Assembly: GCA_964505935.1 (NCBI GenBank)
Contig: CAZDKX010000002.1
Location: forward strand, 1-64,000
DNA length: 64,000 nt
Reading direction: 5' to 3'
Origin: JADGQM01 sp964505935
Lineage (GTDB): Bacteria; Desulfobacterota; Syntrophobacteria; Syntrophobacterales; Syntrophobacteraceae
This document shows positions 53,511-61,618 of the stretch, in pieces (the stretch's first letter is position 1; every line of letters begins with the position of its first letter). Under the pieces are notes generated by a model that was not told the DNA's origin, ran no database searches, and worked only from the letters and a program-made list of their open reading frames with translations. A program made the position numbers and the translations under genes.

Positions 53511-55736
53511 ATGACCACAGTTCGTCCGCGCTTCCGTATCGGCGTCCTGACCAGCGGTGGTGATTCACAGGGCATGAATGCCGCAGTGCGCTCCGTGGTG
53601 CGCACCGCGCTCAATCTCGGTGCGGAAGTCTTCGCCATATTCGAGGGCTATCGCGGCATGCTCGAAGGCGGCCCCTATATCAAGCAGATGGGCTGGAGCG
53701 ACGTGGGAGGGATCCTCCAGGAAGGCGGCACGATCATTGGTTCGGCACGTTCGACGGCCTTCCGGCAGCGTGAAGGACAGCGCAAGGCCGCCCTCAATCT
53801 GATCACGAACGGTATCCAGGGTCTCGTCGTCATTGGCGGCGACGGCAGCCTCACCGGCGCCAATCACTTTCGCCGGGAATGGTCCGAGCTGCTCAAAGAG
53901 CTCGTTGCCGAGGGGGCCGTTGATCAGGCCACCGCCGAGGCCCATCCGTTCCTTTCCCTGGTCGGACTGGTCGGGTCCATCGACAATGATATGTTCGGCA
54001 CCGACATGACCATCGGCGCAGACACCGCCCTCCATCGCATCGTGGAAGCGGTGGACGCCATTGCCGCCACCGCTGCCAGCCACCAGCGATCCTTTGTCGT
54101 GGAGGTCATGGGGAGACATTGCGGCTACCTGGCGCTCATGGCCGGTCTGGCGACCGGCGCCAACTGGATTCTGATCCCCGAGGACCCGCCCCAGGAGGGG
54201 TGGGAAACGGAGATGTGCGAGGCGGTGTTGAGCGGGCGCCGGAGTGGGCGGCGTCACAACGTGGTCCTGGTGGCCGAGGGCGCCATTGACCGCGCCGGGA
54301 ATCCCATCACGGCCGATTATGTGAGACAAGTGCTCACCGACCGGCTCAAAGAAGACACCCGGGTGACGATCCTGGGCCATGTTCAGCGCGGCGGCGCGCC
54401 CAGCGCCTTCGATCGCAACATGAGTACCATCGTCGGCCACGCCGCTGTCCTTGAATTGCTGGCTGCCACGCCCGAGAGCGAGCCGCAGCTGATCGGCATC
54501 CGTGACAATGAGGTGGCGCGTTCGCCGCTCATGAAAAATGTGCATCAGAAGGATCGGGTCGCGGAGGCTATCGAAGCCGGCAAGTATGCCGAGGCTATGG
54601 AGCTGCGCGGCCGCAGCTTTGTCGAAGCCAACGCCATTCTGCACACGATCCTCCAGGCCCAGCCCCGCCCGCCGGAAGCCGGCCAGCGCCAATTCCGACT
54701 GGGCATCCTGCACGCCGGCGCCCCTGCACCGGGGATGAACACGGCGGTGCGCGCCGCCGTGCGTCTGGCCATCGATCAAGGGCACGTGATCCTGGGCATT
54801 CGCAACGGCGTAGCCGGGCTGCTCAGCGGCGACATCTGTGAGATGGGCTGGATGAGTGTCCATGGCTGGGTTGCCAGGGGCGGGGCGGAACTGGGCACCA
54901 GCCGCAGGCTGCCCAGAGGCGACGAATATGCGATGCTCGCCCAACGGCTGGGCGAATTCGGGATCGACGGCCTGCTGGTCATCAGCGGCTGGTCCGGCTA
55001 TCAATTTGCCCACGACCTCTTTGCCCGCCGGGCAGAAGATCGCGCCCTGCGCATTCCCATCATTTGCGTCCCGGCCTCCATCAATAACGACCTGCCCGGC
55101 GCCGGGTTGAGCATCGGCGCCGATACGGCGCTCAATACCATCGTGCAAAACGTGGACAAACTCAAGGAATCGGCCGTCGCCTCACAACGCTGCTACGTGG
55201 TGGAAGTGATGGGCTACGACTGCGGCTACCTTGCCCTCATGGGCGGGCTGGCAACAGGCGCGGAACGTATCTATCTGCCCGAACAGGGCATCGCCCTGAA
55301 CGCCCTGCGCGATGACGTGGCGCGTTTGAAAGAAGGTTTCAGCCACGGGAAACGGTTGGGTCTGATCATTCGCAGCGAGCATGCGGACCCGCTGTACACG
55401 ACGGAGTTCCTGACCACGCTTTTCGAGAAGGAAGGCGCCGGCGTCTTCGACGTGCGGCGCTCGATCCTGGGCCATATCCAGCAGGGCGGCCGCCCCACGC
55501 CCTTCGATCGCATCCAGGCCACCCGACTTACGGCGCGCGCCCTGGGTCGCCTCATCGAGCTGGCAACCAACGGCGCGGCGGCCGCCGAAGCGGTCGGCCG
55601 CCAGGCAGGCAAGATCGGGTTCACCAACCTGGCCAACCTCGGCGACCTGATGGAGCCCGCCGCCCGTCGCCCGCAGCTGCAGCCCTGGGAAAAAATCATC
55701 GCCGTGGCTGAGATGATGGCCGAACTGTCGCATTAG
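53511..55736 (+). CDS. pfkA: 6-phosphofructokinase, tandem-duplicated (eukaryotic-type)
   Basis: A 741-residue phosphofructokinase made of two PFK domains (about 1-385 and 395-741), twice the normal bacterial length. The N-terminal half has the ATP-PFK motifs GGDGS (109-113) and the catalytic GSIDND loop (155-160). Its MGRHCGYLALMAGLATGA and GSARSTAFRQREGQRKAA segments strikingly resemble animal/fungal PFK. In the C-terminal half the loop reads ASINND, with Asn for catalytic Asp, so that half is probably regulatory, as in eukaryotic PFK. It phosphorylates fructose-6-phosphate. GAGGG precedes the ATG. No glycolytic gene is adjacent; repeats follow it. Confidence 0.92.
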   Translation: MTTVRPRFRIGVLTSGGDSQGMNAAVRSVVRTALNLGAEVFAIFEGYRGMLEGGPYIKQMGWSDVGGILQEGGTIIGSARSTAFRQREGQRKAALNLITNGIQGLVVIGGDGSLTGANHFRREWSELLKELVAEGAVDQATAEAHPFLSLVGLVGSIDNDMFGTDMTIGADTALHRIVEAVDAIAATAASHQRSFVVEVMGRHCGYLALMAGLATGANWILIPEDPPQEGWETEMCEAVLSGRRSGRRHNVVLVAEGAIDRAGNPITADYVRQVLTDRLKEDTRVTILGHVQRGGAPSAFDRNMSTIVGHAAVLELLAATPESEPQLIGIRDNEVARSPLMKNVHQKDRVAEAIEAGKYAEAMELRGRSFVEANAILHTILQAQPRPPEAGQRQFRLGILHAGAPAPGMNTAVRAAVRLAIDQGHVILGIRNGVAGLLSGDICEMGWMSVHGWVARGGAELGTSRRLPRGDEYAMLAQRLGEFGIDGLLVISGWSGYQFAHDLFARRAEDRALRIPIICVPASINNDLPGAGLSIGADTALNTIVQNVDKLKESAVASQRCYVVEVMGYDCGYLALMGGLATGAERIYLPEQGIALNALRDDVARLKEGFSHGKRLGLIIRSEHADPLYTTEFLTTLFEKEGAGVFDVRRSILGHIQQGGRPTPFDRIQATRLTARALGRLIELATNGAAAAEAVGRQAGKIGFTNLANLGDLMEPAARRPQLQPWEKIIAVAEMMAELSH

Positions 55737-55778
55737 AGGCTGTCCAAGATCAAGTGGCAGTTATTGCAGTCTTTTTCA

Positions 55779-55855
55779 AACCACGAAGCACCCGAAGGAC
55801 ACGAAGAAATCACTTCGTGTGCTTCGTGCTCTTCGTGGTAAAGAGATCATTTGTT
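55779..55855. repeat. ACGAAG-family inverted repeat, copy
   Basis: ACCACGAAGCACCCGAAGGACACGAAG is complementary, with mismatches, to CTTCGTGTGCTTCGTGCTCTTCGTGGT on the other side of a short loop. Hexamer-like ACGAAG units repeat within each arm. Other copies: 35186-35245, 38218-38272, 61500-61584. Confidence 0.75.
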
Positions 55856-55910
55856 TTTGGACAACTCCTTAGTACCGCGCCACAGTTCAAAGTGACTTTT
55901 TGTCACGAAA

Positions 55911-55943
55911 CGTCATTCCCGCATGTTTCTGGCGGGAATCCGG
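55911..55943. repeat. ATTCCCGC/GCGGGAAT-family inverted repeat, copy 3
   Basis: CGTCATTCCCGC (55911-55922) and GCGGGAATCCGG (55932-55943) form a short hairpin, matching the cores at 14219-14306 and 43491-43574. Confidence 0.75.
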
Positions 55944-56023
55944 CTTCTGGAAGTCCCATGGACCCCCGCCTGCAGCAAGGACTCTCTTACGAGAAGTTAC
56001 GAGTTAGTTCTCATCCGGAAACC

Positions 56024-56130
56024 CCTCCCTTGGTGGGAGGGGCAGGGGGAGGGGGTGATCAAGTGCTTGGAATCGAATCATTTTTCACCCCCACCTAGCC
56101 TCCCCCATCAAGGGGGAGGAGAAATCAAGG
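56024..56130. repeat. C/G-tract inverted repeat, copy 3
   Basis: A left arm of CCCTCCCTTGGTGGGAGGGG followed by AGGGGGAGGGGGTGA is complementary in outline to TCACCCCCACCTAGCCTCCCCC and ATCAAGGGGGAGG. It is the same family as 11190-11272 and 38110-38190. Confidence 0.7.
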
Positions 56131-56149
56131 TACTTTCCGGATGGACACG

Positions 56150-56223
56150 AGTTATGATTTGCGAGTGCCGGGTGGGAATCGAGCCTTTTCATGTGTCTTC
56201 GGGTGCCCCCACATGAGCAACTC
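56150..56223. repeat. CTTTTCATGTGT element, copy 2
   Basis: GCCTTTTCATGTGTCTTCGG...ACATGAGCAACT (56182-56222) matches 28330-28375. The preceding GAGTTATGATTTGCGAGTGCCGG corresponds to the GAGT-rich tract of the first copy. Confidence 0.7.
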
Positions 56224-56467
56224 CCCTTTGTTGATTGCCCCCGTGACTGCGTCGCACCATGGTGATGTTTGTCAACACCCGCCAGGAGCTCGATACAGCA
56301 ATATCGCAGGATTGTCCTTGACACAATCCCTGACCGGTGCTACCCGAAAAGCCTCAAGAGGCGACTGACTATGATGCTGCTGAAGCTGGTGACGCTATCC
56401 GCGGCAGAACAGGCAGGAGGGCTGCAACGCCCGATGTCAGCGGGCCGGATAAAAGGAGGACGAAGAA

Positions 56468-56575
56468 ATGATCATGTTTGTATTGGGATTCGTAGTAGGA
56501 TTGGTGGTGGCCTGGAATTTCCTGCCTCAGCCGGCCTGGCTCAAGGACATGCTCGCCGGTTTGCGCAAGAAGTAA
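56468..56575 (+). CDS. 35-residue single-pass membrane protein
   Basis: A very short gene with an ideal ribosome-binding site (AAGGAGG at 56453-56459, 8 nt before the ATG). The product starts with a hydrophobic helix (IMFVLGFVVGLVVAWNFL). A short amphipathic or basic tail follows (PQPAWLKDMLAGLRKK). The helix-proline-basic-tail layout resembles small membrane proteins that bind larger membrane partners. Family and function are unknown. It lies convergent to the SH3 protein gene and just right of the repeat island; its own upstream TTGACA hints at a separate promoter. Confidence 0.6.
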   Translation: MIMFVLGFVVGLVVAWNFLPQPAWLKDMLAGLRKK

Positions 56576-56737
56576 GCAGCTCCACCTGGTGCGCGATCAT
56601 TCTACTCGACCGTCGAGTGAAACAAGATTTTGCACCAGCTGGAGACAACTCTCTCTCATGCTTAGAAAGTCTGTCGTGCCGCTGCTTCTGGCTGCTGCGG
56701 TTGCGACTGAGCCGGCCACTGCTGCCGCTGACCTGTC

Positions 56738-57403
56738 CTATCGCCCATCCTGCACGATGCGATGCCATTCCTGAATCACCGGCGTATCAGCCGGAAGCCT
56801 GCCAAGGGCCGCCTCAAATTGCTCCCGTGGTGCTGATGGTCCAACCCCGAAGCCAAAATCAAGCAGCGCCAGGACCGCCTTCAAGACCGAAGGCGGTTGT
56901 TTATCCAGGACCGAAAGCAGAGACGATGGATCATGACCGGCCCACAACGTTATGGCCTCTGCGTACCCTTCCGCGAAAGAGCCATCGACCCCTCTCGCCA
57001 TCTTGATAAAGATCTCCGCCGCCCGGCGGTCTCCTGACGCCGCCTGCTTGCCCAGGCGTGCAACCGCAGCCTCTCCCAAAGTGGTGGATACACCGGACCC
57101 TGAGCGGCAGGAAAACCTGGATATCTGCGTGCCGGCAATCCAACCTTCAACCGGAGCATTGATCCGGTACCAGTGTTTGCCCTTTTTGATGATTTCAATA
57201 CCCGTACCACTGGGCAGGGCCGCCACGACGTTATTGCTCTTGACTTGAGGGTGAGAGCGAACATTGGCATACCCATCCGCAGCGGTCACCATGAATTTCC
57301 GGCACTCGCCCGCGTGCACCGGTTCTCCAGGGAGGACCAAGGCAAGGAACAGCGTGATGGCAGCTGCCAGTCGAGGCATGATTTGGTCTACCATCTTGAC
57401 CAT
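56738..57403 (-). CDS. Secreted SH3-domain protein
   Basis: About 221 residues. A signal peptide (MPRLAAAITLFLALVLPGEP, ending VHAG) is followed by a bacterial SH3-like domain (MVTAADGYANVRSHPQVKSN, GTGIEIIKKGKHWYRI, VEGWIAGTQIS). The C-terminal helical region is of unknown type. SH3b domains often bind peptidoglycan. The ATG at 57403 overlaps the stop codon of the upstream lysozyme-like gene (TGATG), so translation is coupled; ATGs at 57394 or 57379 are alternatives. The coupling suggests joint action on the cell wall. Confidence 0.75.
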   Translation of the reverse strand: MVKMVDQIMPRLAAAITLFLALVLPGEPVHAGECRKFMVTAADGYANVRSHPQVKSNNVVAALPSGTGIEIIKKGKHWYRINAPVEGWIAGTQISRFSCRSGSGVSTTLGEAAVARLGKQAASGDRRAAEIFIKMARGVDGSFAEGYAEAITLWAGHDPSSLLSVLDKQPPSVLKAVLALLDFGFGVGPSAPREQFEAALGRLPADTPVIQEWHRIVQDGR

Positions 57404-58899
57404 CAGGGTTGTGGACAAGTCCCCAAGCCCCAATCTACGAACAAGTCACGAGGGTCTGATTCCCGCAACCAAACGACCAATTTCTTGAAATCAGCCGCAT
57501 TATAAATGCCGACGCAGCCTGCTGTGCCTGCTCCTCGCTCATAACGCCGGTTCCAATCAATGTGAATCAGGATCGCGCTGCGGCGGGTGGTACCCGGTCC
57601 CTGGTAATCGAGGAGAATCTTTGCCGGACCGAGGCCCCGGTTCCAGATCTTGCCGCTGTAGTTGTCCTTACCGTCGGCCCATTCGATGTCATGGACATAC
57701 CATTTGCCCTCCGGCAGCGGTTCGAATGACCCTGAAACACTGTCGCTTCCTGTATGGAAAAATTGCCTGTAGGGCGAGCCGGAGCAGACTTCCAAGCTGT
57801 CCTTGCGTTGCCCGTCCTTGAAATAATCCAGCTCGAGCACCGTACATCCAACTTCATCCCTACGATTGGTCCTGGTCAATGTCAGATAATGTCTCCCGGG
57901 AATAGATGGACCCTCAGCTACCGGCGGCAGCGGGGTAACCTCTCCCCACAACTTCGCCCAAGTCTTCGGACCCACCTTTCCATCCGCCTCGGCCGTGGCA
58001 AAAAACCTGGTCTGAAAGTCCCTGACACCCTCATCGGTACGGCGCCCGAAATCTCCGTCGATGGGGCCATCGTAATACCCAAGGTCTTTCAGCCGCTCCT
58101 GTAACCGCTTGACATCAGGGCCACTGCATCCTCGAGCCAGGGTGCGCTTAAGAGCTCTGGGAGGTTCCACCTTCGCCATGGCGCTTCCCCTGACGCTGAA
58201 CACGATGCGCTCGCCCTCTGGAATAGCTTTTTCCGCCGGAGCAACGTGAAACTTCTCAGCATGAGGGTACTGGCGCACCGCTGCAACCCAGCTGTCTTTG
58301 GAGGAATTTTCCAGCGTAAGAATCTCGACGACCTGGTCATCTTGCCACGCAACAATGACGTCTTTTTCGCCCTGCCGATAGCCTTCGAGCAACGTGACCT
58401 TGTCCCGTGGTGACTCCTCGACCGTAATCGGCGTTCCTTCCCCGCCGACCTTTGAGAACAGCTCCCGCTCTTCTGACCTGCGCCTTGTCAGACCTTTGAG
58501 TTCCTGCTTAACACCGTTGACAATCCCCTTGTTCCACCTTGGGAACTCATCAGCCGCTCCCTGATAGTCTCCCCGATTGAGCTTCCTGAGCAGGGTACTT
58601 TCTTCCAGACTTCCCAGGCCCAGATTGTAGGAAAAGGATACCAGCGCATCGAACTGGTTTTGGTTGAGCGGCACTTTGACCAGATGCGTAACGCCTTTTG
58701 CCACCGCATCGCACTCAAACTTGAGAAAAGCCTCCGCCTCCTGTTCGGTAATGCGGTCGCCAAGGCGAACTTTATGCCCGTCGGGATAACGGATTGTCCC
58801 ATAGCCGATGGTTGGTATCCCTACCGGGTCAAGATAAGCATCGAGACGTAACCCTTCGAACTTCTCAATCAATGCGGTGCCGTTTTGGGAAACATGCAT
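57403..58899 (-). CDS. Lysozyme (GH24) - peptidoglycan-binding - L,D-transpeptidase-like fusion
   Basis: A 498-residue multidomain protein without a signal peptide. Residues 1-150 are a T4-type lysozyme with E15, D24 and T30 at the spacing of T4 E11-D20-T26 (KFEGLRLDAYLDPVGIPTIG). A middle region of unknown type follows. A PG_binding_1 domain lies at about 253-318 (SGPDVKRLQERLKDLGYYDG). The C-terminal domain (about 335-498) carries LIHIDWN and TAGCVGI with Cys near 460, resembling the His/Cys site of L,D-transpeptidases or DUF5675. AGGAGGAGATCGAT precedes the ATG. It may be phage-derived or an effector; holin-like genes are not adjacent. Confidence 0.85.
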   Translation of the reverse strand: MHVSQNGTALIEKFEGLRLDAYLDPVGIPTIGYGTIRYPDGHKVRLGDRITEQEAEAFLKFECDAVAKGVTHLVKVPLNQNQFDALVSFSYNLGLGSLEESTLLRKLNRGDYQGAADEFPRWNKGIVNGVKQELKGLTRRRSEERELFSKVGGEGTPITVEESPRDKVTLLEGYRQGEKDVIVAWQDDQVVEILTLENSSKDSWVAAVRQYPHAEKFHVAPAEKAIPEGERIVFSVRGSAMAKVEPPRALKRTLARGCSGPDVKRLQERLKDLGYYDGPIDGDFGRRTDEGVRDFQTRFFATAEADGKVGPKTWAKLWGEVTPLPPVAEGPSIPGRHYLTLTRTNRRDEVGCTVLELDYFKDGQRKDSLEVCSGSPYRQFFHTGSDSVSGSFEPLPEGKWYVHDIEWADGKDNYSGKIWNRGLGPAKILLDYQGPGTTRRSAILIHIDWNRRYERGAGTAGCVGIYNAADFKKLVVWLRESDPRDLFVDWGLGTCPQP

Positions 58900-59031
58900 A
58901 TCGATCTCCTCCTGAAATCACGTCAAGGTACCATTAATGGGATTTTACCGCCCCTTTGGCCGCTGCCTTGGTCTCTCCCGATCGATAGGATGGTTGGTCA
59001 GTAAGCGTAATGGATGAATCAAACTGACGGA

Positions 59032-59820
59032 TTATGGCAATACGTTATTCAGTTGTTTGACCTTGCCCTGCTCATCGAACCAGACGGCGCCGTCGGCCAT
59101 CATGATGCCCTCGGCGTTGGCGAACATATGGTGGGGAATGCCTTTCGCAATGCGATTGATGAAGTTCCTGGTAAAGATTGCATCATAGTATCTCAAGAAT
59201 TCCGCCTGATTGGCCGCCGTCTTGCGCTGACCATTCTGGAAGAAAGCGACCGGATAGGCCACGTAGCGCCCCGCTGTCGCCCGTTTCCCAGCCAGCACGG
59301 CTTCCAGGAATGCCCGGGCGTTGCGCTCCACCAGCGCATCGTCCTCGGCCCCGGCTACCGCATAGCGACCTTGCCCGGGAATCAGTCGCGTGGTACCGGT
59401 CTGCCGAAGGTACACCGGGTAGCGCCGCTTGCCGTCGGCACCTGTCCACTCACCGACGAGCACTTCCTTATCCAGCCGAGCAGAGCCGAAGTTGCCCCGG
59501 GGGTCCCGGTCGAGGAATCTCAAGGTGAAAACGCCGCCGCTGGTGCCGTCAGCGGCACGTTCACGCAATACGAGGTCCCGCTCACCCACAAACTCGCCCT
59601 CCAGGTGCAGGTCTTGCAGGTATTTCCGGTAGAAATAAACACCCTGTATCTTCTTCCGGTCATGAGGGTCCTCAAGGCTCATGCCGATCAGAATGTTCTT
59701 GTTAAGGTCTCCCCTGTAGTCAATATACCTTACTTCCGTCGGTCCCTTCTCCTGGGCTCCGGAAAGTACCGGTGAGCAGAGCAGACAGGCAATCATCACG
59801 ATGAAGAAGCCGTTCTTCAT
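59032..59820 (-). CDS. Secreted protein of unknown function
   Basis: A 262-residue protein with a clear signal peptide (MKNGFFIVMIACLLCSPVLSG). The mature part is rich in charged, beta-like segments (VYFYRKYLQDLHLEGEFVGE, RDLVLRERAADGTSGGVFTLRF, EVLVGEWTGADGKRRYPVYL). I recognise no family; the latter half has an NTF2-like feel, which is a guess. It precedes the lysozyme fusion on the same strand by about 130 bp and may share its transcription. GGAGACCCTTA lies before the ATG. Confidence 0.7.
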   Translation of the reverse strand: MKNGFFIVMIACLLCSPVLSGAQEKGPTEVRYIDYRGDLNKNILIGMSLEDPHDRKKIQGVYFYRKYLQDLHLEGEFVGERDLVLRERAADGTSGGVFTLRFLDRDPRGNFGSARLDKEVLVGEWTGADGKRRYPVYLRQTGTTRLIPGQGRYAVAGAEDDALVERNARAFLEAVLAGKRATAGRYVAYPVAFFQNGQRKTAANQAEFLRYYDAIFTRNFINRIAKGIPHHMFANAEGIMMADGAVWFDEQGKVKQLNNVLP

Positions 59821-60001
59821 TAAGGGTCTCCGGCAGGGTCAGTTACCTGGGAAAACGCTATTTCAGCTGATAGGAAAGCTCATAGGACCTGATGGGAAAT
59901 CGCTTTTTCAGGGTTTCCTGGTAGCAGGTGTCATCGATTCTGTCAAGGAAAACTACTTCACCGTTACCCTCGGACAACGGCCTCCCAGGCTGTCCGAAAC
60001 C

Positions 60002-61444
60002 CTACCGGCCGGCTGCCGGCTGGGCGTGGGTGAGGGCCTCGGCCCTGGTCACCCAGCCCCCTCCCATGGCTTTGTAGAGGTTGACATAGGCCGCCAGCAA
60101 GGCGGTCCTCACCTGAGACACGGTGAGCTCGGCGGGGAAAAGCTGGGTCTCGGCGGTGAGGACGGTGAGATAGGGGGTGTAGCCCCCGTTGTACTGCAGC
60201 CAGGCCAGGCGGTCGTAGTCCTTGAGCGCGGTGACCAGGGCTTCCTGGGCCTTCAGCTGCTCCGCAAGCTTCCGGCGGGAGACCAGGGCATTTTCCGCGT
60301 CACTGAAGGCGCTCAGGATGGCATTCTTGTAGCTTTCCAACGCCGCCTCCCGCAGCGCTTCGGCCTGTTTCACCTGGCCGGTGATGGCTCCGGCCGTAAA
60401 GATCGGGCCCGTAAAGGACCCCGAATACTGCCAGACCCTCGCCGGCCCCGTGAAAAGGTCGGAGAACTCGGAGCTCTGGGTGCCCAGGGCGGCCGTGAGC
60501 GAGATGGTCGGAAAGTAGAGTGCCCTGGCCGCCCCGATTTGGGCATTCGCTGCAATCAGGTCCTGTTCGGCCTGGGCCAGGTCCGGGCGGCGCTCCAGCA
60601 GCTGCGACGGGAGTCCCGAAGGGATCGCCGGCGGCACCAGCTCGGCGAGGGTTTTTCCCCGGACGATCGGACCCGGGTTGCGGCCCAGCAGGGTGCAGAG
60701 GGCATTTTCGGTCTGGGCGATCTGCGACTCGAGCGGCGGCACGGCCGCCGCCGCGGTCTCATACTGCGAGCGGGCCTGCGCCACGGTCATCTGCGAAACC
60801 TGGCCGTAGGCAAACTGTAGTTCGAACAGCCTGACGGACTCGCCATATGCGGCGAGCGTGCGCTGGGCAATTTCGAGCTGCTCGTCGAGCCCCCGGAGCT
60901 GGAGGTAGGTGCTCGCCACGGATGCCACCAGGGACAGGACCACTCCGCGCCGCGCCTCCCGACTGGCCAGCAGATCCGCCCGCGCGGCCTCGGACAGCCG
61001 GCGAAGGCGTCCCCACAGGTCGATCTCCCAGTTGGCGCCGGCCAGCAGTTCGAAGGAGCTCCAGGGATTGGGAACGCTGGAGACCGCGCGAGGCAGGGAA
61101 ACCGCAGTGTGCTCGCTCACCCGCTGCCGCGCTGCGTCCCCGCTGTAGCTCAGCTGGGGAAAGAGCGGGGCGCGGGTTTGCATGAGCACTCCGGCCGCCT
61201 GATCGATGTTGGCGGCGGCCATCTTGATGTTCTTATTGTTCGCCAGCGCCTCGGCAATCAGCGCATCCAGCACCGGGTCCTGAAACTCCTTCCACCAGTC
61301 GGTGTTGGCGGTGTCGCGCGTCTCATTGTCCGCAAAGCGGTAGGACGGCATGACCTCCACGCGCGGGCGCCGGTAGTCGGGGCCGAACATGCAGCCGCTA
61401 AGCAGGACAGCGAGAGCAATGACGATGACAGTGAAGCGACGCAT
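60002..61444 (-). CDS. Outer-membrane efflux factor (NodT family lipoprotein)
   Basis: A 480-residue TolC-like channel of the NodT family. The signal sequence ends in lipobox LLSGC (residues about 16-20), followed by MFGPDYRRP, diagnostic of this family. Two outer-membrane efflux repeats follow, with conserved ANWEIDLWGRLRRLSEAAR and ERRPDLAQAEQDLIAANAQIG. It forms the exit duct of a tripartite pump with the adjacent RND transporter. I use the ATG at 61444, which gives a proper signal peptide; the frame to 61537 does not. An ACGAAG-family repeat separates it from the RND gene. Confidence 0.92.
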   Translation of the reverse strand: MRRFTVIVIALAVLLSGCMFGPDYRRPRVEVMPSYRFADNETRDTANTDWWKEFQDPVLDALIAEALANNKNIKMAAANIDQAAGVLMQTRAPLFPQLSYSGDAARQRVSEHTAVSLPRAVSSVPNPWSSFELLAGANWEIDLWGRLRRLSEAARADLLASREARRGVVLSLVASVASTYLQLRGLDEQLEIAQRTLAAYGESVRLFELQFAYGQVSQMTVAQARSQYETAAAAVPPLESQIAQTENALCTLLGRNPGPIVRGKTLAELVPPAIPSGLPSQLLERRPDLAQAEQDLIAANAQIGAARALYFPTISLTAALGTQSSEFSDLFTGPARVWQYSGSFTGPIFTAGAITGQVKQAEALREAALESYKNAILSAFSDAENALVSRRKLAEQLKAQEALVTALKDYDRLAWLQYNGGYTPYLTVLTAETQLFPAELTVSQVRTALLAAYVNLYKAMGGGWVTRAEALTHAQPAAGR

Positions 61445-61499
61445 ATCAGTTTGCCTTCTGACTCTCATGGGGCATGGCACTGGCAATCCCTTTCTTTGC

Positions 61500-61584
61500 T
61501 CACCACGAAGGACCCGAAGATCACGAAGTAAAGCCACTTTGTATGATCTCTTCGTGTCCTTCGTGCTCTTCGTGGTTAAGGAGA
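61500..61584. repeat. ACGAAG-family inverted repeat, copy
   Basis: ACCACGAAGGACCCGAAGATCACGAAG and the complementary CTTCGTGTCCTTCGTGCTCTTCGTGGT flank a loop of about 20 nt. It lies between the RND transporter and its outer-membrane partner. Confidence 0.75.
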
Positions 61585-61618
61585 AACATCTTTCTTGCGA
61601 TGCTGTGCATGTTCGTCG

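Larger units (their letters stand above)
55737..56467. other. Gene-free repeat island
   Basis: About 730 bp with four dispersed repeat families side by side: ACGAAG (55779-55855), ATTCCCGC (55911-55943), C/G-tract (56024-56130) and CTTTTCATGTGT (56150-56223). The right end carries a TTGACA (56318-56323) with a poor -10 17 bp later, possibly serving the small gene at 56468. Confidence 0.75.

Noticed and set aside
55779..56223. CRISPR-like periodicity in the repeat island
   Set aside because: Units differ in type and length, there are no uniform spacers and no cas genes in the window.
57403..58899. Intact prophage suggested by the T4-type lysozyme
   Set aside because: No holin, terminase, capsid, tail or integrase gene is nearby, so at most a captured phage enzyme is supported.
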